The notes under the pieces: generated by a model | Databases searched by the model: none | Told to the model about the DNA's origin: nothing | Seen by the model: the letters and a program-made list of their open reading frames with translations, nothing else | Assembly: GCF_900104955.1 (NCBI RefSeq) | Contig: NZ_FNSI01000001.1 | Location: 1,336,001-1,400,000, forward strand | Length of the DNA: 64,000 nucleotides | From: Beijerinckia sp. 28-YEA-48 | GTDB taxonomy: Bacteria; Pseudomonadota; Alphaproteobacteria; Rhizobiales; Beijerinckiaceae | Direction: 5' to 3' | Position numbers and translations under genes: made by a program | Part shown: positions 45,335 through 54,575 of the stretch, piece after piece | Layout of the letters: each line of letters opens with the position of its first letter | Numbering within the stretch: position 1 is the stretch's first letter

Positions 45335-46028
45335 TCATGGTAGAGGAGCCGGGCAAAGCTTCGGAGAAACGACCATCGACACCGGTTTGCCGCCGCAGGC
45401 GCTGACATTTATTCAGGCTCATTTTCCGGTGCTACCGGCGCCATCGGTGCCGGAAATCCGTTTGCATAAAGCCGGGCCGAAAAGCGGCCTGTGGCGCCTG
45501 GCCGAGATGGATCGAGATTTCGGCACGCCGTATTGGGCGCATCACTGGGGCGGCGGCCTGGCGCTGGCCCGGCACATTCTCGATCATCCCGAAATCGTTG
45601 CCGGCCGTAGCGTGCTCGACCTGGGCGCCGGATCCGGTCTCGTCGGGATCGCCGCGGCTCAGGCAGGGGCTCGGGAGGTGATTTGCGCCGACACGGACAA
45701 ATATGCCGTGGCCATGGCGCCGTTGAACGCGGCAATCAACGGGGTGACCGTCACGACGTTCTTGGGTGACTTGACGGGCGGCGCACCGCCCGCCGTCGAA
45801 ACCATTCTTGTCGGTGATCTTTTCTATGAACGCGATCTGGCTGAGCGGGTCACGGCATTTCTCGATCGATGTCTCGCGGCACATATCGAGGTGCTGGTCG
45901 GTGATCCCTGGCGGGCGTTTCTGCCGGAGGCGTGGCTGCGTCTGCTGGCGGAATATCCGGGGCCGGATTTCGGTGATGGAGGCGGCACCGCGCACCGGAG
46001 CAACGCGGTGTTCGCCTTCATTGCTTAG
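45315..46028 (+). CDS. Class I SAM methyltransferase, EtfB lysine methyltransferase (METTL20)-like
   Basis: The protein of about 237 residues has the family block GTPYWAHHWGGGLALARHIL, SAM-binding loop VLDLGAGSGLVGIAAA, and the motif LVGDLFYERDLAE in the position of DxFY. It resembles bacterial homologues of METTL20, which methylate lysines of the electron-transfer flavoprotein beta subunit. Some are annotated as PrmA-like. Start at ATG 45315 (GAGG just upstream) is uncertain because the frame continues upstream without a stop into the tctA relic; a start inside the relic would add a false N-terminus. Confidence 0.8.
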   Translation: MYSSNPDHGRGAGQSFGETTIDTGLPPQALTFIQAHFPVLPAPSVPEIRLHKAGPKSGLWRLAEMDRDFGTPYWAHHWGGGLALARHILDHPEIVAGRSVLDLGAGSGLVGIAAAQAGAREVICADTDKYAVAMAPLNAAINGVTVTTFLGDLTGGAPPAVETILVGDLFYERDLAERVTAFLDRCLAAHIEVLVGDPWRAFLPEAWLRLLAEYPGPDFGDGGGTAHRSNAVFAFIA

Positions 46029-46032
46029 ACGC

Positions 46033-46557
46033 CTACCCGATGAAGTGGCGGCGCAGCTCTTCGAACTTCTTGACCTGATCGGCGAGCAGCTCCCGGCTTT
46101 CATCCCGGCCCATGAAGACTTTGAACATCACGTTGCCGTCGAGGTTCAGAAACTGGACCGAGAGAGAACGGCGTCCAAAGAACAGCCTGTTGACGAAGGC
46201 AATCTGCTTGCAGCGGTCGGATCGAATGTGGCCGCTGATGGGCGATTGACCGTGGACGTTGAAATAGCCGCGACCCGCACTTCCTGGCGGCAGCTCGCCC
46301 TTCGTTTCAAAGACGCCATCGGCGGAATGGACGATGAAAACGATAGGGCCGAATGCCGTCAGCTTGGACCAGACATCCTCGAAGGCCTCGCCCGCTGCAA
46401 ACGCGGCCTGTTCCTTCGGCAAGGCCTCCAGAACGGTCTGCATGCTGACATCGCAGGATTCAGCAACGCTTTCGAGAACGCCATCGGGCCGGGCCGCGAT
46501 GGCGTCGCTGACGAGCTTCGCCTGTTCTTCGCGGGAAGGTGCAATCACCGCCGTCAT
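46033..46557 (-). CDS. hutX: Haem carrier protein HutX/ChuX family
   Basis: The 174-residue cytosolic haem-binding protein accepts haem entering through HmuUV and passes it to a degrading enzyme. Family blocks seen: AFGPIVFIVHSADGVFETKG, GYFNVHGQSPISGHI and IAFVNRLFFGRRSLSVQFL, followed by GNVMFKVFMGRD. It shares one base with the hmuQ stop (TGATG) and is the last gene of the receptor-hmuQ-hutX operon. HmuS is absent. Confidence 0.9.
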   Translation of the reverse strand: MTAVIAPSREEQAKLVSDAIAARPDGVLESVAESCDVSMQTVLEALPKEQAAFAAGEAFEDVWSKLTAFGPIVFIVHSADGVFETKGELPPGSAGRGYFNVHGQSPISGHIRSDRCKQIAFVNRLFFGRRSLSVQFLNLDGNVMFKVFMGRDESRELLADQVKKFEELRRHFIG

Positions 46558-46898
46558 CACACTGTTTCTTTCTGGGGCGCGGCGTGCGCTTCGAGCTGTT
46601 GAATGACGTCGAAGCCTTCGAATTCCGGATGGCCAATGATCGCCGGCGGGCTGTTTCCCGCCCGCTTGTGAGAGGCCGCGAATTGCGCCGATTGGACCCA
46701 GGCGTCGAAATGCTGGCGCGTCCGCCACAGCGTGTAGGACGAGAACAGGACATGGTCCGGCTTTGCCGGTCCGCGCAGAAGTTGGAACGTCATGAAGCCT
46801 TCCATCTCATGCAGGTAAGATTCCCGCTTGAGCCAGGTCGCTTCAAAGTCATTGGCGCGCTCTAGGATAACGCGGAATCGGTTCATGGCAACATACAT
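46557..46898 (-). CDS. hmuQ: Haem-degrading monooxygenase, HmuQ type
   Basis: The 113-residue ABM-fold protein belongs to the IsdG-like family. It is close to HmuQ of Bradyrhizobium, which cleaves haem to biliverdin and iron: MYVAMNRFRVILERANDFEA, EMEGFMTFQLLRGPAKPDHV, and HPEFEGFDVIQQLE. Start at ATG 46898 with AGGGGAAA upstream. The gene is 29 bp after the haem receptor and coupled to hutX. Confidence 0.9.
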   Translation of the reverse strand: MYVAMNRFRVILERANDFEATWLKRESYLHEMEGFMTFQLLRGPAKPDHVLFSSYTLWRTRQHFDAWVQSAQFAASHKRAGNSPPAIIGHPEFEGFDVIQQLEAHAAPQKETV

Positions 46899-46927
46899 GG
46901 TGTTTCCCCTTCTTGGCTTTCTCGGCC

Positions 46928-49129
46928 TTACCAACGGACCGTCGCGTTGAGCGCGAAGGTTCGGCCCGGCGCGCGGTATAATTCAAGGATCGGATTGCTC
47001 GCCAACAGTCCACGGACGTCCTGCGCCACGAAATACCTCTGGTTGAAGATATTATAGACGTTGGCGTTGATCGAGATATTCGGTGTCGGATTGAAGAACA
47101 GCGTGAAGTCGGTGGTCGCCCAGCCCTGCGGCCGGTAGATCGAGGGTGAGCTTACGCGGTTCTTGGCGCCGGCAAAGCGCTGACGAACTTCGGCGCCCCA
47201 GAGTTTCGATGGCTGATAGCGCGCCCCGACCAGGCCGGTGATTGGATCGACGGAATCGATCGGCAATCCCGTGGCTGAGTCTCGGCCTTGCTGGAAGGCG
47301 ACGTTGGCGAAGAGCGACCAGTCGTCTGTGAGCCGCAGTGTGCCTTTGCCTTCGAAACCCCAGATGACGACCTTTGATAGGTTCTTGTACTGGAACTGCT
47401 GCAGGCCCGCCGGAGAGACGCCGAGGAGGACAGATTCGATGAAGTTCTGATAGATGTTGTAGAAGCCGTTGACCTGGAAGCTTGATCCGTTGTCGAAGCG
47501 GCCGCGCAAACCAGCCTCGAACCCATCGCTGGTTTCCGGCTTCAACGAGAAGTTTGGCAGAATCTGATAGCCGAACGCCGGATTCGAATAGGCGAAATTG
47601 GCATTGTCATAGGGAGGCGCGCGGAAACCGCGCGCATACTGACCATAGAGCCGATACTGGTCTGTCAGATTGTATGTAAAGCCGAACTTCGGCGAGAGCG
47701 CGACCGTGTTGAGCTTGTCGACTTGGAAGTTCGCGAGATTGGAATTGGCGAAGGCCTGATCGGGCTTTGGCGTCAACTGATAATGGTCGATGCGCAGCGC
47801 GGGAATGAATCTCCAGCGGCCCGATGAGATGGTGTCCTGGACGTAGGCCGCGAGCTGCAGCGTTTCGGTGTCAGGGAAATTCTTGTTCGGAAAGTTCTCA
47901 AGGCCGACAAATCGCGTCGTCGCACCGGTGAGAAGGTTTGTCTCGGTCCGGTCGCGGGGGCGGGTGGTTGTCGTGTAATCGACGGTCGCGCCGTAGATGA
48001 TCTTATGGTTCCAGTCGCCCCAGTTGCGCTGGGCTTCCAGTTGCACCTCGGCGCCATAGATTTTTTGTTTGAAGTCAAAATCAGAGAAACGATAACGGTT
48101 GGGTATCATGGAGGGCGCGCCCGTGACGCGGCCTTGGCGGGTCAACTCTTGCCGGTCGACCTCGGTATAATAGGCCATGGTCTTGATAGAATCGGCGATC
48201 GCCCAAGTGACGGGAAGCGACCAATCAAAGCTGATGCGAGGACGGATCGTGCGATCCTCGCCGCGCGATCCCAGAACCGCTGAACTGAGCTCGGTGTAAA
48301 GATTGGTGTCGAGCGTCTTGTGGGTCAGCTCGGCCGTTAGGCGAAACCGGCCCCAGTCGCCCGCGTCATAGACCATCTTCCCGAGCACGCTATGGGCCGT
48401 ATAGTTCTGCGGATTGGCTTTCCGATAGGTGTTCGGCGTGACTTCGTGACCGTTGCGATGGGTGTAGATCAGCAAGGTTTCGAGCTGGCCGACCTTGCCG
48501 GCGCCCGTCACGGTCTGAGAAAACGAGCGGTCGGTGGAGTCATAGGCGACCTTGCCGCTGGCGAACCAATTGCGCGAACTGAACGAGAGATAATCGGCCG
48601 GATCCTTCGTTACATAGGAGACGACGCCGCCAATGGCGTCGCTGCCGTAGAGAGCGGAAGCCGGGCCGCGAATGATCTCGACCTGTTTGAGCGTATCGAA
48701 ATCAACGAAGTCGCGCGTGTAAGTGCCGGCGCCATAGTTTGAACTCGGAAAGTCCGGAACCTTGATGCCGTCGACCTGCAGGCGGACTCGGTTCTCGCCG
48801 ATGCCGCGAATGACATAGTTCGTCGAGCCGCTGCGCGACGGCTGATTGCCGACGGAGACGCCAGGCTCGTCGCGAACGAGATCGCGTGGCGATTGGATGT
48901 TCTTCTCTTCGAGTTCGGTGCGTTCGCGAACCGAGACGGTGGCCGGAAGGTCAAATATCTTAGTCGGACCGCGTTCCGCCGAAACAGTGATCTCATCGAG
49001 TTCGGTGACGGGTCCGCTCGTTTGTGCGCTGGTCTGTGCGCCGGTCTGTGATTGTGCCGCTACCGATGTCGCGGACAGACAGGTCGCTACAGCGAAAAGC
49101 CACTTTCCGGTCTCTCTGTTCATGCCCAT
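46928..49129 (-). CDS. TonB-dependent haem/haemoglobin outer-membrane receptor
   Basis: The 733-residue receptor has a signal peptide (FAVATCLSATSVAAQ), a TonB box region (TELDEITVSAERGP), a plug domain (RDLVRDEPGVSVGNQPSRSG, NYVIRGIGENRVRLQVDGIK, GPASALYGSDAIGGVV) and a 22-strand barrel ending LNATVRW. HmuR/BhuR-type haem receptors have this layout. It is linked to hmuQ and hutX and divergent from hmuTUV. TonB-ExbBD genes are not in the window. ATG 49123 is an alternative start. Confidence 0.92.
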   Translation of the reverse strand: MGMNRETGKWLFAVATCLSATSVAAQSQTGAQTSAQTSGPVTELDEITVSAERGPTKIFDLPATVSVRERTELEEKNIQSPRDLVRDEPGVSVGNQPSRSGSTNYVIRGIGENRVRLQVDGIKVPDFPSSNYGAGTYTRDFVDFDTLKQVEIIRGPASALYGSDAIGGVVSYVTKDPADYLSFSSRNWFASGKVAYDSTDRSFSQTVTGAGKVGQLETLLIYTHRNGHEVTPNTYRKANPQNYTAHSVLGKMVYDAGDWGRFRLTAELTHKTLDTNLYTELSSAVLGSRGEDRTIRPRISFDWSLPVTWAIADSIKTMAYYTEVDRQELTRQGRVTGAPSMIPNRYRFSDFDFKQKIYGAEVQLEAQRNWGDWNHKIIYGATVDYTTTTRPRDRTETNLLTGATTRFVGLENFPNKNFPDTETLQLAAYVQDTISSGRWRFIPALRIDHYQLTPKPDQAFANSNLANFQVDKLNTVALSPKFGFTYNLTDQYRLYGQYARGFRAPPYDNANFAYSNPAFGYQILPNFSLKPETSDGFEAGLRGRFDNGSSFQVNGFYNIYQNFIESVLLGVSPAGLQQFQYKNLSKVVIWGFEGKGTLRLTDDWSLFANVAFQQGRDSATGLPIDSVDPITGLVGARYQPSKLWGAEVRQRFAGAKNRVSSPSIYRPQGWATTDFTLFFNPTPNISINANVYNIFNQRYFVAQDVRGLLASNPILELYRAPGRTFALNATVRW

Positions 49130-49241
49130 AGCCCCGTATGGAATTGGCGAGCAACGCATTGCTCTTAAATGTCAGCCGGAAGCCTGAAGATCAGAACAAG
49201 TATTTCGAGTCAATAAATACCGAATATATTCTATTTATACG

Positions 49242-49320
49242 AATTCTAAATCTGGAAATATTGGATTTAAATAATTCTAAACTGGAAGTGTTGGCTAGTA
49301 TTCTTAGTTGGAATTTTCTA
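49242..49320. promoter_or_regulatory. Repeat array between the haem receptor and hmuT genes, candidate iron-responsive operators
   Basis: In the AT-rich 231-bp divergent region an imperfect unit occurs three times. AATTCTAAA followed by CTGGAAATATTGG starts at 49242, AATTCTAAACTGGAAGTGTTGG at 49274, and TATTCTTAGTTGGAATTTT near 49299. TTCTAAA (49244-49250, 49275-49281) is a half-site of the Irr-bound iron control element as I recall it. Iron-dependent control of both operons is inferred. Confidence 0.5.
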
Positions 49321-49360
49321 ATGAACAGGGGAAACATGGTCGGATTTCGCGGACAAGATT

Positions 49361-50224
49361 ATGAAGCTCGTAGCAATCAAAGGCGCGCTCGCGTCCCTTC
49401 TTCTTCTGAGCGGCAATGGGTTGGCGCATGCCGAGCGGCCGAGCCGACTCGTTTCGCTTGGCAGTTCAAACACTGAGATCATTTACGCGCTCGATGCTGC
49501 GGACGCGGTGGTGGGCGTCGATTCCACCAGTCTTCTGCCGCCGCAGGCGCTCGCGACTAAAGCCAATGTTGGCTATCTCAGGGCGTTGTCGGCTGAAGGT
49601 CTGCTGGCGCTTCGCCCGGACATGGTGCTGACGTCGGCAGGGGCTGGGCCGCCGGACGTTTTGGAAAACCTGCGCCGGGCCGGCATCAAACTGGTCAATC
49701 TGGATGACGTGGCGAGCGCGGAGTCTCTTCTCAATCGGATCGATGCCATCGGCCACCTGGTCGAGCGGGAGAGCGCGGCGCAACAACTGCATGCCGATGT
49801 CGCCAAGCGTTTCGAAAGTCTGACGGCGAGCGTGGCGAAAATTGCCAATCGCCGTCGGGCGCTCCTTGTTCTGGGCATGCAGAGCGGGAAAGCAATGGTC
49901 GCCGGCCGGAAAACCGCCGCCGATGCGATGATCCACCTCGCTGGCGCGGTGAATGCCGGCGACGGCATGGATGGCTATAAGCCGATGAGCGACGAAGCCA
50001 TCGTAGCGGCGGCTCCCGATGTCATCATATGGGCGCATCGCCCCGGCGAAGATGTGGTGCAGGATGTTTTCTCGATGCCGGCCTTTGCCACGACACCGGC
50101 TGCTACCAACAAAGCCATCGTCCGCATGGATGCGATTTATCTACTGGGATTTGGTCCGAGCGCGCCGGAGGCTGCGAAGGATCTGATGCGCCAGATCTAT
50201 GGAGACGAGGCGACTTCGAAATGA
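49361..50224 (+). CDS. hmuT: Haem ABC transporter substrate-binding protein HmuT
   Basis: The 287-residue periplasmic protein binds haem delivered by the outer-membrane receptor. It has a signal peptide (LASLLLLSGNGLAHAERP) and a class III binding-protein fold: VSLGSSNTEIIYALDAADAV, LALRPDMVLTSAGAGPPDVL, and VAGRKTAADAMIHLAGAVNA. It is the first gene of hmuTUV, with the next gene 13 bp downstream. Confidence 0.93.
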   Translation: MKLVAIKGALASLLLLSGNGLAHAERPSRLVSLGSSNTEIIYALDAADAVVGVDSTSLLPPQALATKANVGYLRALSAEGLLALRPDMVLTSAGAGPPDVLENLRRAGIKLVNLDDVASAESLLNRIDAIGHLVERESAAQQLHADVAKRFESLTASVAKIANRRRALLVLGMQSGKAMVAGRKTAADAMIHLAGAVNAGDGMDGYKPMSDEAIVAAAPDVIIWAHRPGEDVVQDVFSMPAFATTPAATNKAIVRMDAIYLLGFGPSAPEAAKDLMRQIYGDEATSK

Positions 50225-50237
50225 CGGTCTTTTAGAA

Positions 50238-51323
50238 ATGACCACCTTGGCTGCTTCAGCCGACATCGCTCCCATCCATCGACGCCGCGGCCGTCTCGTT
50301 GCTTATGGCGGGATATTCGCGGCCGCGATTCTTGTTCTGTCCGTCGTTGTGGCGCTGGCGACGGGGCCTGTCGCCATTCCGGTCAGCCGGCTGGCCAGGC
50401 TCGCTCTATCCTGGCTGAGCGGCGAGAACGATGCGTCCATGGCCCGCGACTGGCTCGTGCTCATGAACATTCGGCTGCCGCGCGTGGTCTTGGGCATCTT
50501 GTTGGGAAGCGGCTTGTCCGTTGCGGGCGCGATCATGCAAGGCCTTTTCCGCAATCCGCTTGCTGACCCAGCCATCGTCGGCGTTTCCAGTGGCGCGGCT
50601 CTGGCCGCCGCCGCAACGATCGTTCTGGGCGACCGCCTTCTGCCGCTCTCGCCCATGATGATGCAAGGCGTCATTCTGCCTATCGCGGCTTTTGTCGGCA
50701 GTCTTCTGGCAGCTGGCGCCTTATACGCCATATCGACTCGCGAGGGACAGACATCCACAACGACCATGTTGCTCGCGGGCATTGCCATCTCGGCTTTGGC
50801 GGCGTCGGGCATCGGGCTGCTCATCTACATCAGCGACGATCGCCAATTGCGCGACATCACATTCTGGACGATGGGGAGTTTGGGCGGCGCCAACTGGTGG
50901 AAGGTCTCGGTCGCTGTTCCGGTCATGCTCGTTCTGTTCATCTCGTCGAAATTTCTGGCGAATGGCCTGAACGCGCTGGCCTTGGGGGAGGCCGCCGCCT
51001 TTCACGTCGGCCACCGGGTGCAACTGATCAAAGTGGTTTCAATCGTGCTGATCGGGCTGGCGACGGGTGTCGGTGTCGCGGCAGCGGGTGTCATCAGCTT
51101 TGTCGGGATTGTCGTGCCGCATCTCGTGCGCCTGGCGATCGGTCCTGACTATCGCAGTCTGCTGCCGATCTCGGCGCTGCTCGGGGCGAGCCTGCTTGTC
51201 GCCGCGGACGCTTGCGCGCGCACGATTGTCGCGCCGGCCGATTTGCCCATCGGCATTCTGACCGCGCTTGTTGGAGCACCGTTCTTTCTGTGGCTCTTGC
51301 TGCGACGCGAAAGATCGTTCTGA
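50238..51323 (+). CDS. hmuU: Haem ABC transporter permease HmuU
   Basis: The 361-residue FecCD-type permease has about ten membrane segments. Family motifs include LRLPRVVLGILLGSGLSVAG-like residues (IRLPRVVLGILLGSG), GLFRNPLADPAIVGVSSGA and GVISFVGIVVPHLVR. It moves haem across the inner membrane. Start at ATG 50238 (MTTLAASAD). An upstream in-frame ATG at 50199 would overlap hmuT. Confidence 0.93.
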   Translation: MTTLAASADIAPIHRRRGRLVAYGGIFAAAILVLSVVVALATGPVAIPVSRLARLALSWLSGENDASMARDWLVLMNIRLPRVVLGILLGSGLSVAGAIMQGLFRNPLADPAIVGVSSGAALAAAATIVLGDRLLPLSPMMMQGVILPIAAFVGSLLAAGALYAISTREGQTSTTTMLLAGIAISALAASGIGLLIYISDDRQLRDITFWTMGSLGGANWWKVSVAVPVMLVLFISSKFLANGLNALALGEAAAFHVGHRVQLIKVVSIVLIGLATGVGVAAAGVISFVGIVVPHLVRLAIGPDYRSLLPISALLGASLLVAADACARTIVAPADLPIGILTALVGAPFFLWLLLRRERSF

Positions 51324-51325
51324 CC

Positions 51326-52126
51326 ATGATCATCGAAGCCGAGCGGGCCTGCTACGCCATTCGTGGTCAGACGATTGTCGACAATGTGTCCCTGTCCATC
51401 GACAAGGGCGAGCTGGTGGTCATTCTGGGGCCGAATGGCGCCGGCAAGACAACCTTGCTGCGGATGCTGACGGGCGAATATAAACCCACGTCCGGCGTCG
51501 CTCGCCTCGGCGGTGTGGCGATCGGCGAGATGGCGCCTGTGGCCCTGGCGCGCCGTCGCGCGGTGATGACGCAAGCCTCTCATCTGATGTTTCCCTATAG
51601 CGTTCTGGAAGTCATCAGTTTTGGTTTGCATGCGGCCAATCAACAGTCTCCGCAAGCCGCAACTGCCATCGAGCGGTCGATTGATCTGGGTGACGTGCGC
51701 CATCTGATCGACCGAAATTATCAAACCCTATCGGGTGGCGAACAGCAGCGCGTGCAGTTTGCCAGGGCCATCTGTCAGATCCTGGCTTGTCGGGAGGCGG
51801 GGAGCGATCAAGCTCTATTCCTGGACGAGCCGACGTCGAATCTCGACCTAAAACACCAGATCATGATCATGAGCGCGGCCCGCACGCTCTGCCGCGAAGG
51901 CGTGGCCGTCTGCGCGGTACTCCACGACATCAACCTCGCGGCCGCCTGCGCGGATCGGATCGTCATGATGAAGAAGGGACGGGTCGAGCGCGTCGCCAGG
52001 CCGGCCGAAGCCATCACCCATGCCACGATACGGGAAATCTTCGACATCGATCTGACGGTCCTCAGCGCGGACGCGCGGGGGCGCCCCTATATCGTTCCCG
52101 ACTATGGCTCGATCGAACGGCTCTGA
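51326..52126 (+). CDS. hmuV: Haem ABC transporter ATP-binding protein HmuV
   Basis: The 266-residue ATPase has Walker A GPNGAGKTT, Q-loop MTQASHLMFPYSV, signature LSGGEQQRVQFARAI, Walker B ALFLDEPTSNLD and H-loop VLHDINLA, all intact. It starts two bases after the hmuU stop. The following 143 bp hold a duplicated G-rich 15-mer (52166-52196) and no terminator that I can see. Confidence 0.94.
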   Translation: MIIEAERACYAIRGQTIVDNVSLSIDKGELVVILGPNGAGKTTLLRMLTGEYKPTSGVARLGGVAIGEMAPVALARRRAVMTQASHLMFPYSVLEVISFGLHAANQQSPQAATAIERSIDLGDVRHLIDRNYQTLSGGEQQRVQFARAICQILACREAGSDQALFLDEPTSNLDLKHQIMIMSAARTLCREGVAVCAVLHDINLAAACADRIVMMKKGRVERVARPAEAITHATIREIFDIDLTVLSADARGRPYIVPDYGSIERL

Positions 52127-52269
52127 GGGCGGCGGCGGTCTGGCTGACCTCCAGGTCCAGGGGGTGGGACTTGGAGGGGAAGGGACTTGGAGGGGGAGGG
52201 TAATTCTATTGTTTTCTCGGGAGGTGAACGGCACTATTCAGAACGGATGTCTCTGGATGGTGGTCTCTT

Positions 52270-54360
52270 ATGCTGAAGATCGTTCAGCAGTTCACGTGGC
52301 GCGACGTCTTGTTTTCCGTCAAAACGTTCGTTGCCGCTATGCTGGCGCTATTCATTGCCTTCCACCTTAATCTCTCCCAACCCAGCTGGTCGTTGACCAC
52401 GGTTTACATCGTGTCGCAGCCGCTGGCCGGAATGGTGCTGGCCAAGTCCGTTTTTCGGATCTTGGGCACTGTCATCGGCGCTGTGATGTCACTGGTGTTC
52501 GTGGGGCTTTTTTCCAATGCACCGGAGTTGTTCTGTCTTGTTCTGGCTCTGTGGATCGGTGCCGGCACGTTCGTCTCGGTTTACCTGCGCGACGTGCCCC
52601 AGGCCTATACGGGCATGCTGGCCGGCTATTCCGCCGCTATCATCGGTCTTCCCGCAGCGCTTGCCCCCGACACCGCATTCGATTTTGCCGTCGCGCGATG
52701 CCTTGAGATTCTGCTCGGCATCGCCTGCGCGGCTTTGATGCATCATGTTGTTTTTCCACGCCGGGCCGGCGATGCTCTGCGTAAGGCCCTTGCCACAACG
52801 CTTCCCACGATGGCGCAATGGGTTTCCGATGCATTGCGCGGGCAGGAGGGCGAAGCCAAAGGGCTGGCGGACCGACGCCAGCTCATATCGGCGATCCTCT
52901 CGCTCGGCTCACTGCGGACATTCGCAGCTCTCGATACGCCGGCGATCCGGGTGATCGATTCCGCCATCCGCCAATTTCAAGGCAAGCTCTTGTCTCTGCT
53001 TGCCCTGCTGGTTTCCGTCTATGACCGCTTCGCCATCCTGCAACGGGACCAGCCGACCATGGCGGAAGAGCTTCGGCCGCTGTTGGAGCGGGTGGTTGCC
53101 CATGTTGCCGAGACAGCCAATGCTTCGACATCAGAGCAATCTCGGCAGGAAACCGCATTGGAAGCGTCCCTGGCGGCGGATGTCCAATCGCGCCTGCCGC
53201 CGGCGCATGCGCTGAGAAGCCATCCGCAAAACTTCCTCGTTCGCAGCATTCTGTTGCGGTTGAACGACATTCTGGCCATGTGGCAGGAACTCATCTGGAT
53301 CCGCACGCACATTGCTGCCAACATCCGTCTTCCGGGGGAGGGCGCAGCGCCCTCCTTTCAACCGTATCGCGATGCGACGTTCGCCTTGATCGGCGGTGCC
53401 ATATCCGCGGTCACAGTTTTGATCGCCAGCGCTTTCTGGATTCAAACCGCTTGGCCCAACGGGCCGGCGGCCGTCACCTTTGCGGGGGTGATGTGCGCGA
53501 TCATGGGTGCGCGAGATGATCCAGCGGCGGCGGCACTGACGTTCCTGAAAGTCAGTGTGGTTGGAGCCATGATTGCCGGCTTCTATCTGTTCGTTCTGTT
53601 GCCACCGCTCAATACGTTTCCAGCGCTAGTGGTCGCATTGGCGCCATTCTATCTCATATGTGGCGTCTTCCTCACCGCGCCTGCTGCCGTCCCGTTCGTC
53701 ATTCCGGCGATCTTCATCGGTGGCGGCCTGATGGGCGTGTCGAACCAGATGACCTACGACTTCGCCGCCTTTCTAAACAGCTTCCTCGGTTATATGGCCG
53801 GTATTGGAATCGGCGCGATGGCCTTGGCGCTTCTGCGTCCGCTTGGCTCGGAATGGATCGTGCAGCGTCTGACGCGCGGCACCAGAGCCGATCTCGCGCG
53901 GGTGGCGGGCGGGCAGACGCCGGAATCCCGTGCCAGTTTCGAAAGCCGCATGTTCGATCGCATCAATGCGCTGCTGACACGGCTCGATCCGCTCGTCGAC
54001 GATCAACGCGCGGCAATGCAGGGGGGGCTCGCCAGTCTCCGGATTGGCCTCAATATTCTCGCGCTCAGGCGCTATCGTCTGCTCCTGCCGGGGCCGGCGG
54101 CCAGGGCTGTCGACAGAGCTCTCGCGGCCTTGGCTACGTGTTTCGACAAAGCTGCTCGGCAGGGACAAATGCCATCGCCGCTGTCTCTCCTTCAGGTCGC
54201 TCGCAACCGCGTTTTGGCACAGCCAGAGGAGGATCTGCTGATCCAGACCGCTGAAGCGCTCTACGGAATCGAAACAACGTTAAGGCAACACGCGGGATTC
54301 TTCGGATTGCCGGAGCCGTCCCCGTCGGCCACGACATCGATAGGAGCGGTCGAGGCATGA
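52270..54360 (+). CDS. FUSC-family efflux transporter, AaeB-like
   Basis: The 696-residue inner-membrane protein has two clusters of membrane segments (residues about 15-165 and 375-525), each followed by a cytoplasmic helical domain, as in the FUSC/AaeB family that exports aromatic carboxylic acids. Typical start: FSVKTFVAAMLALFIAFHLN, LSQPSWSLTTVYIVSQPLAG. The ATGA overlap with the DUF1656 gene and a nearby HlyD gene complete an aaeBXA-like set. Substrate unknown. Confidence 0.9.
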   Translation: MLKIVQQFTWRDVLFSVKTFVAAMLALFIAFHLNLSQPSWSLTTVYIVSQPLAGMVLAKSVFRILGTVIGAVMSLVFVGLFSNAPELFCLVLALWIGAGTFVSVYLRDVPQAYTGMLAGYSAAIIGLPAALAPDTAFDFAVARCLEILLGIACAALMHHVVFPRRAGDALRKALATTLPTMAQWVSDALRGQEGEAKGLADRRQLISAILSLGSLRTFAALDTPAIRVIDSAIRQFQGKLLSLLALLVSVYDRFAILQRDQPTMAEELRPLLERVVAHVAETANASTSEQSRQETALEASLAADVQSRLPPAHALRSHPQNFLVRSILLRLNDILAMWQELIWIRTHIAANIRLPGEGAAPSFQPYRDATFALIGGAISAVTVLIASAFWIQTAWPNGPAAVTFAGVMCAIMGARDDPAAAALTFLKVSVVGAMIAGFYLFVLLPPLNTFPALVVALAPFYLICGVFLTAPAAVPFVIPAIFIGGGLMGVSNQMTYDFAAFLNSFLGYMAGIGIGAMALALLRPLGSEWIVQRLTRGTRADLARVAGGQTPESRASFESRMFDRINALLTRLDPLVDDQRAAMQGGLASLRIGLNILALRRYRLLLPGPAARAVDRALAALATCFDKAARQGQMPSPLSLLQVARNRVLAQPEEDLLIQTAEALYGIETTLRQHAGFFGLPEPSPSATTSIGAVEA

Positions 54361-54554
54361 TCAAGGAAATCAATCTGGACGGAGTCTATTTTCCGCCCAT
54401 GGTCGGCTATCTGCTGGGGACGGCGCTGGCCTGGTATGTCATCCGCTATCTGCTGGATTGGTCTGGATTCTACCGCTTCGTTTGGCATCCGCCGCTGTTC
54501 AATACCGCCCTCTATGTCATTCTGCTCAGCGCCTTTGTCGGCGCGACGCTCTAA
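54357..54554 (+). CDS. DUF1656 small membrane protein, AaeX-like
   Basis: This 65-residue protein has two membrane helices (MVGYLLGTALAWYVIRYLL; FNTALYVILLSAFVGATL). DUF1656 proteins are found between FUSC transporters and their HlyD partner, and AaeX is the E. coli example. It overlaps the FUSC stop by four bases and lies 21 bp before the adaptor gene. Confidence 0.9.
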   Translation: MIKEINLDGVYFPPMVGYLLGTALAWYVIRYLLDWSGFYRFVWHPPLFNTALYVILLSAFVGATL

Positions 54555-54575
54555 TATTGGTGAGAGATCGATCCC

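Noticed and set aside
52166..52196. Possible attachment site or mobile-element duplication (repeated G-rich 15-mer)
   Set aside because: It is a simple low-complexity duplication with no element attached.
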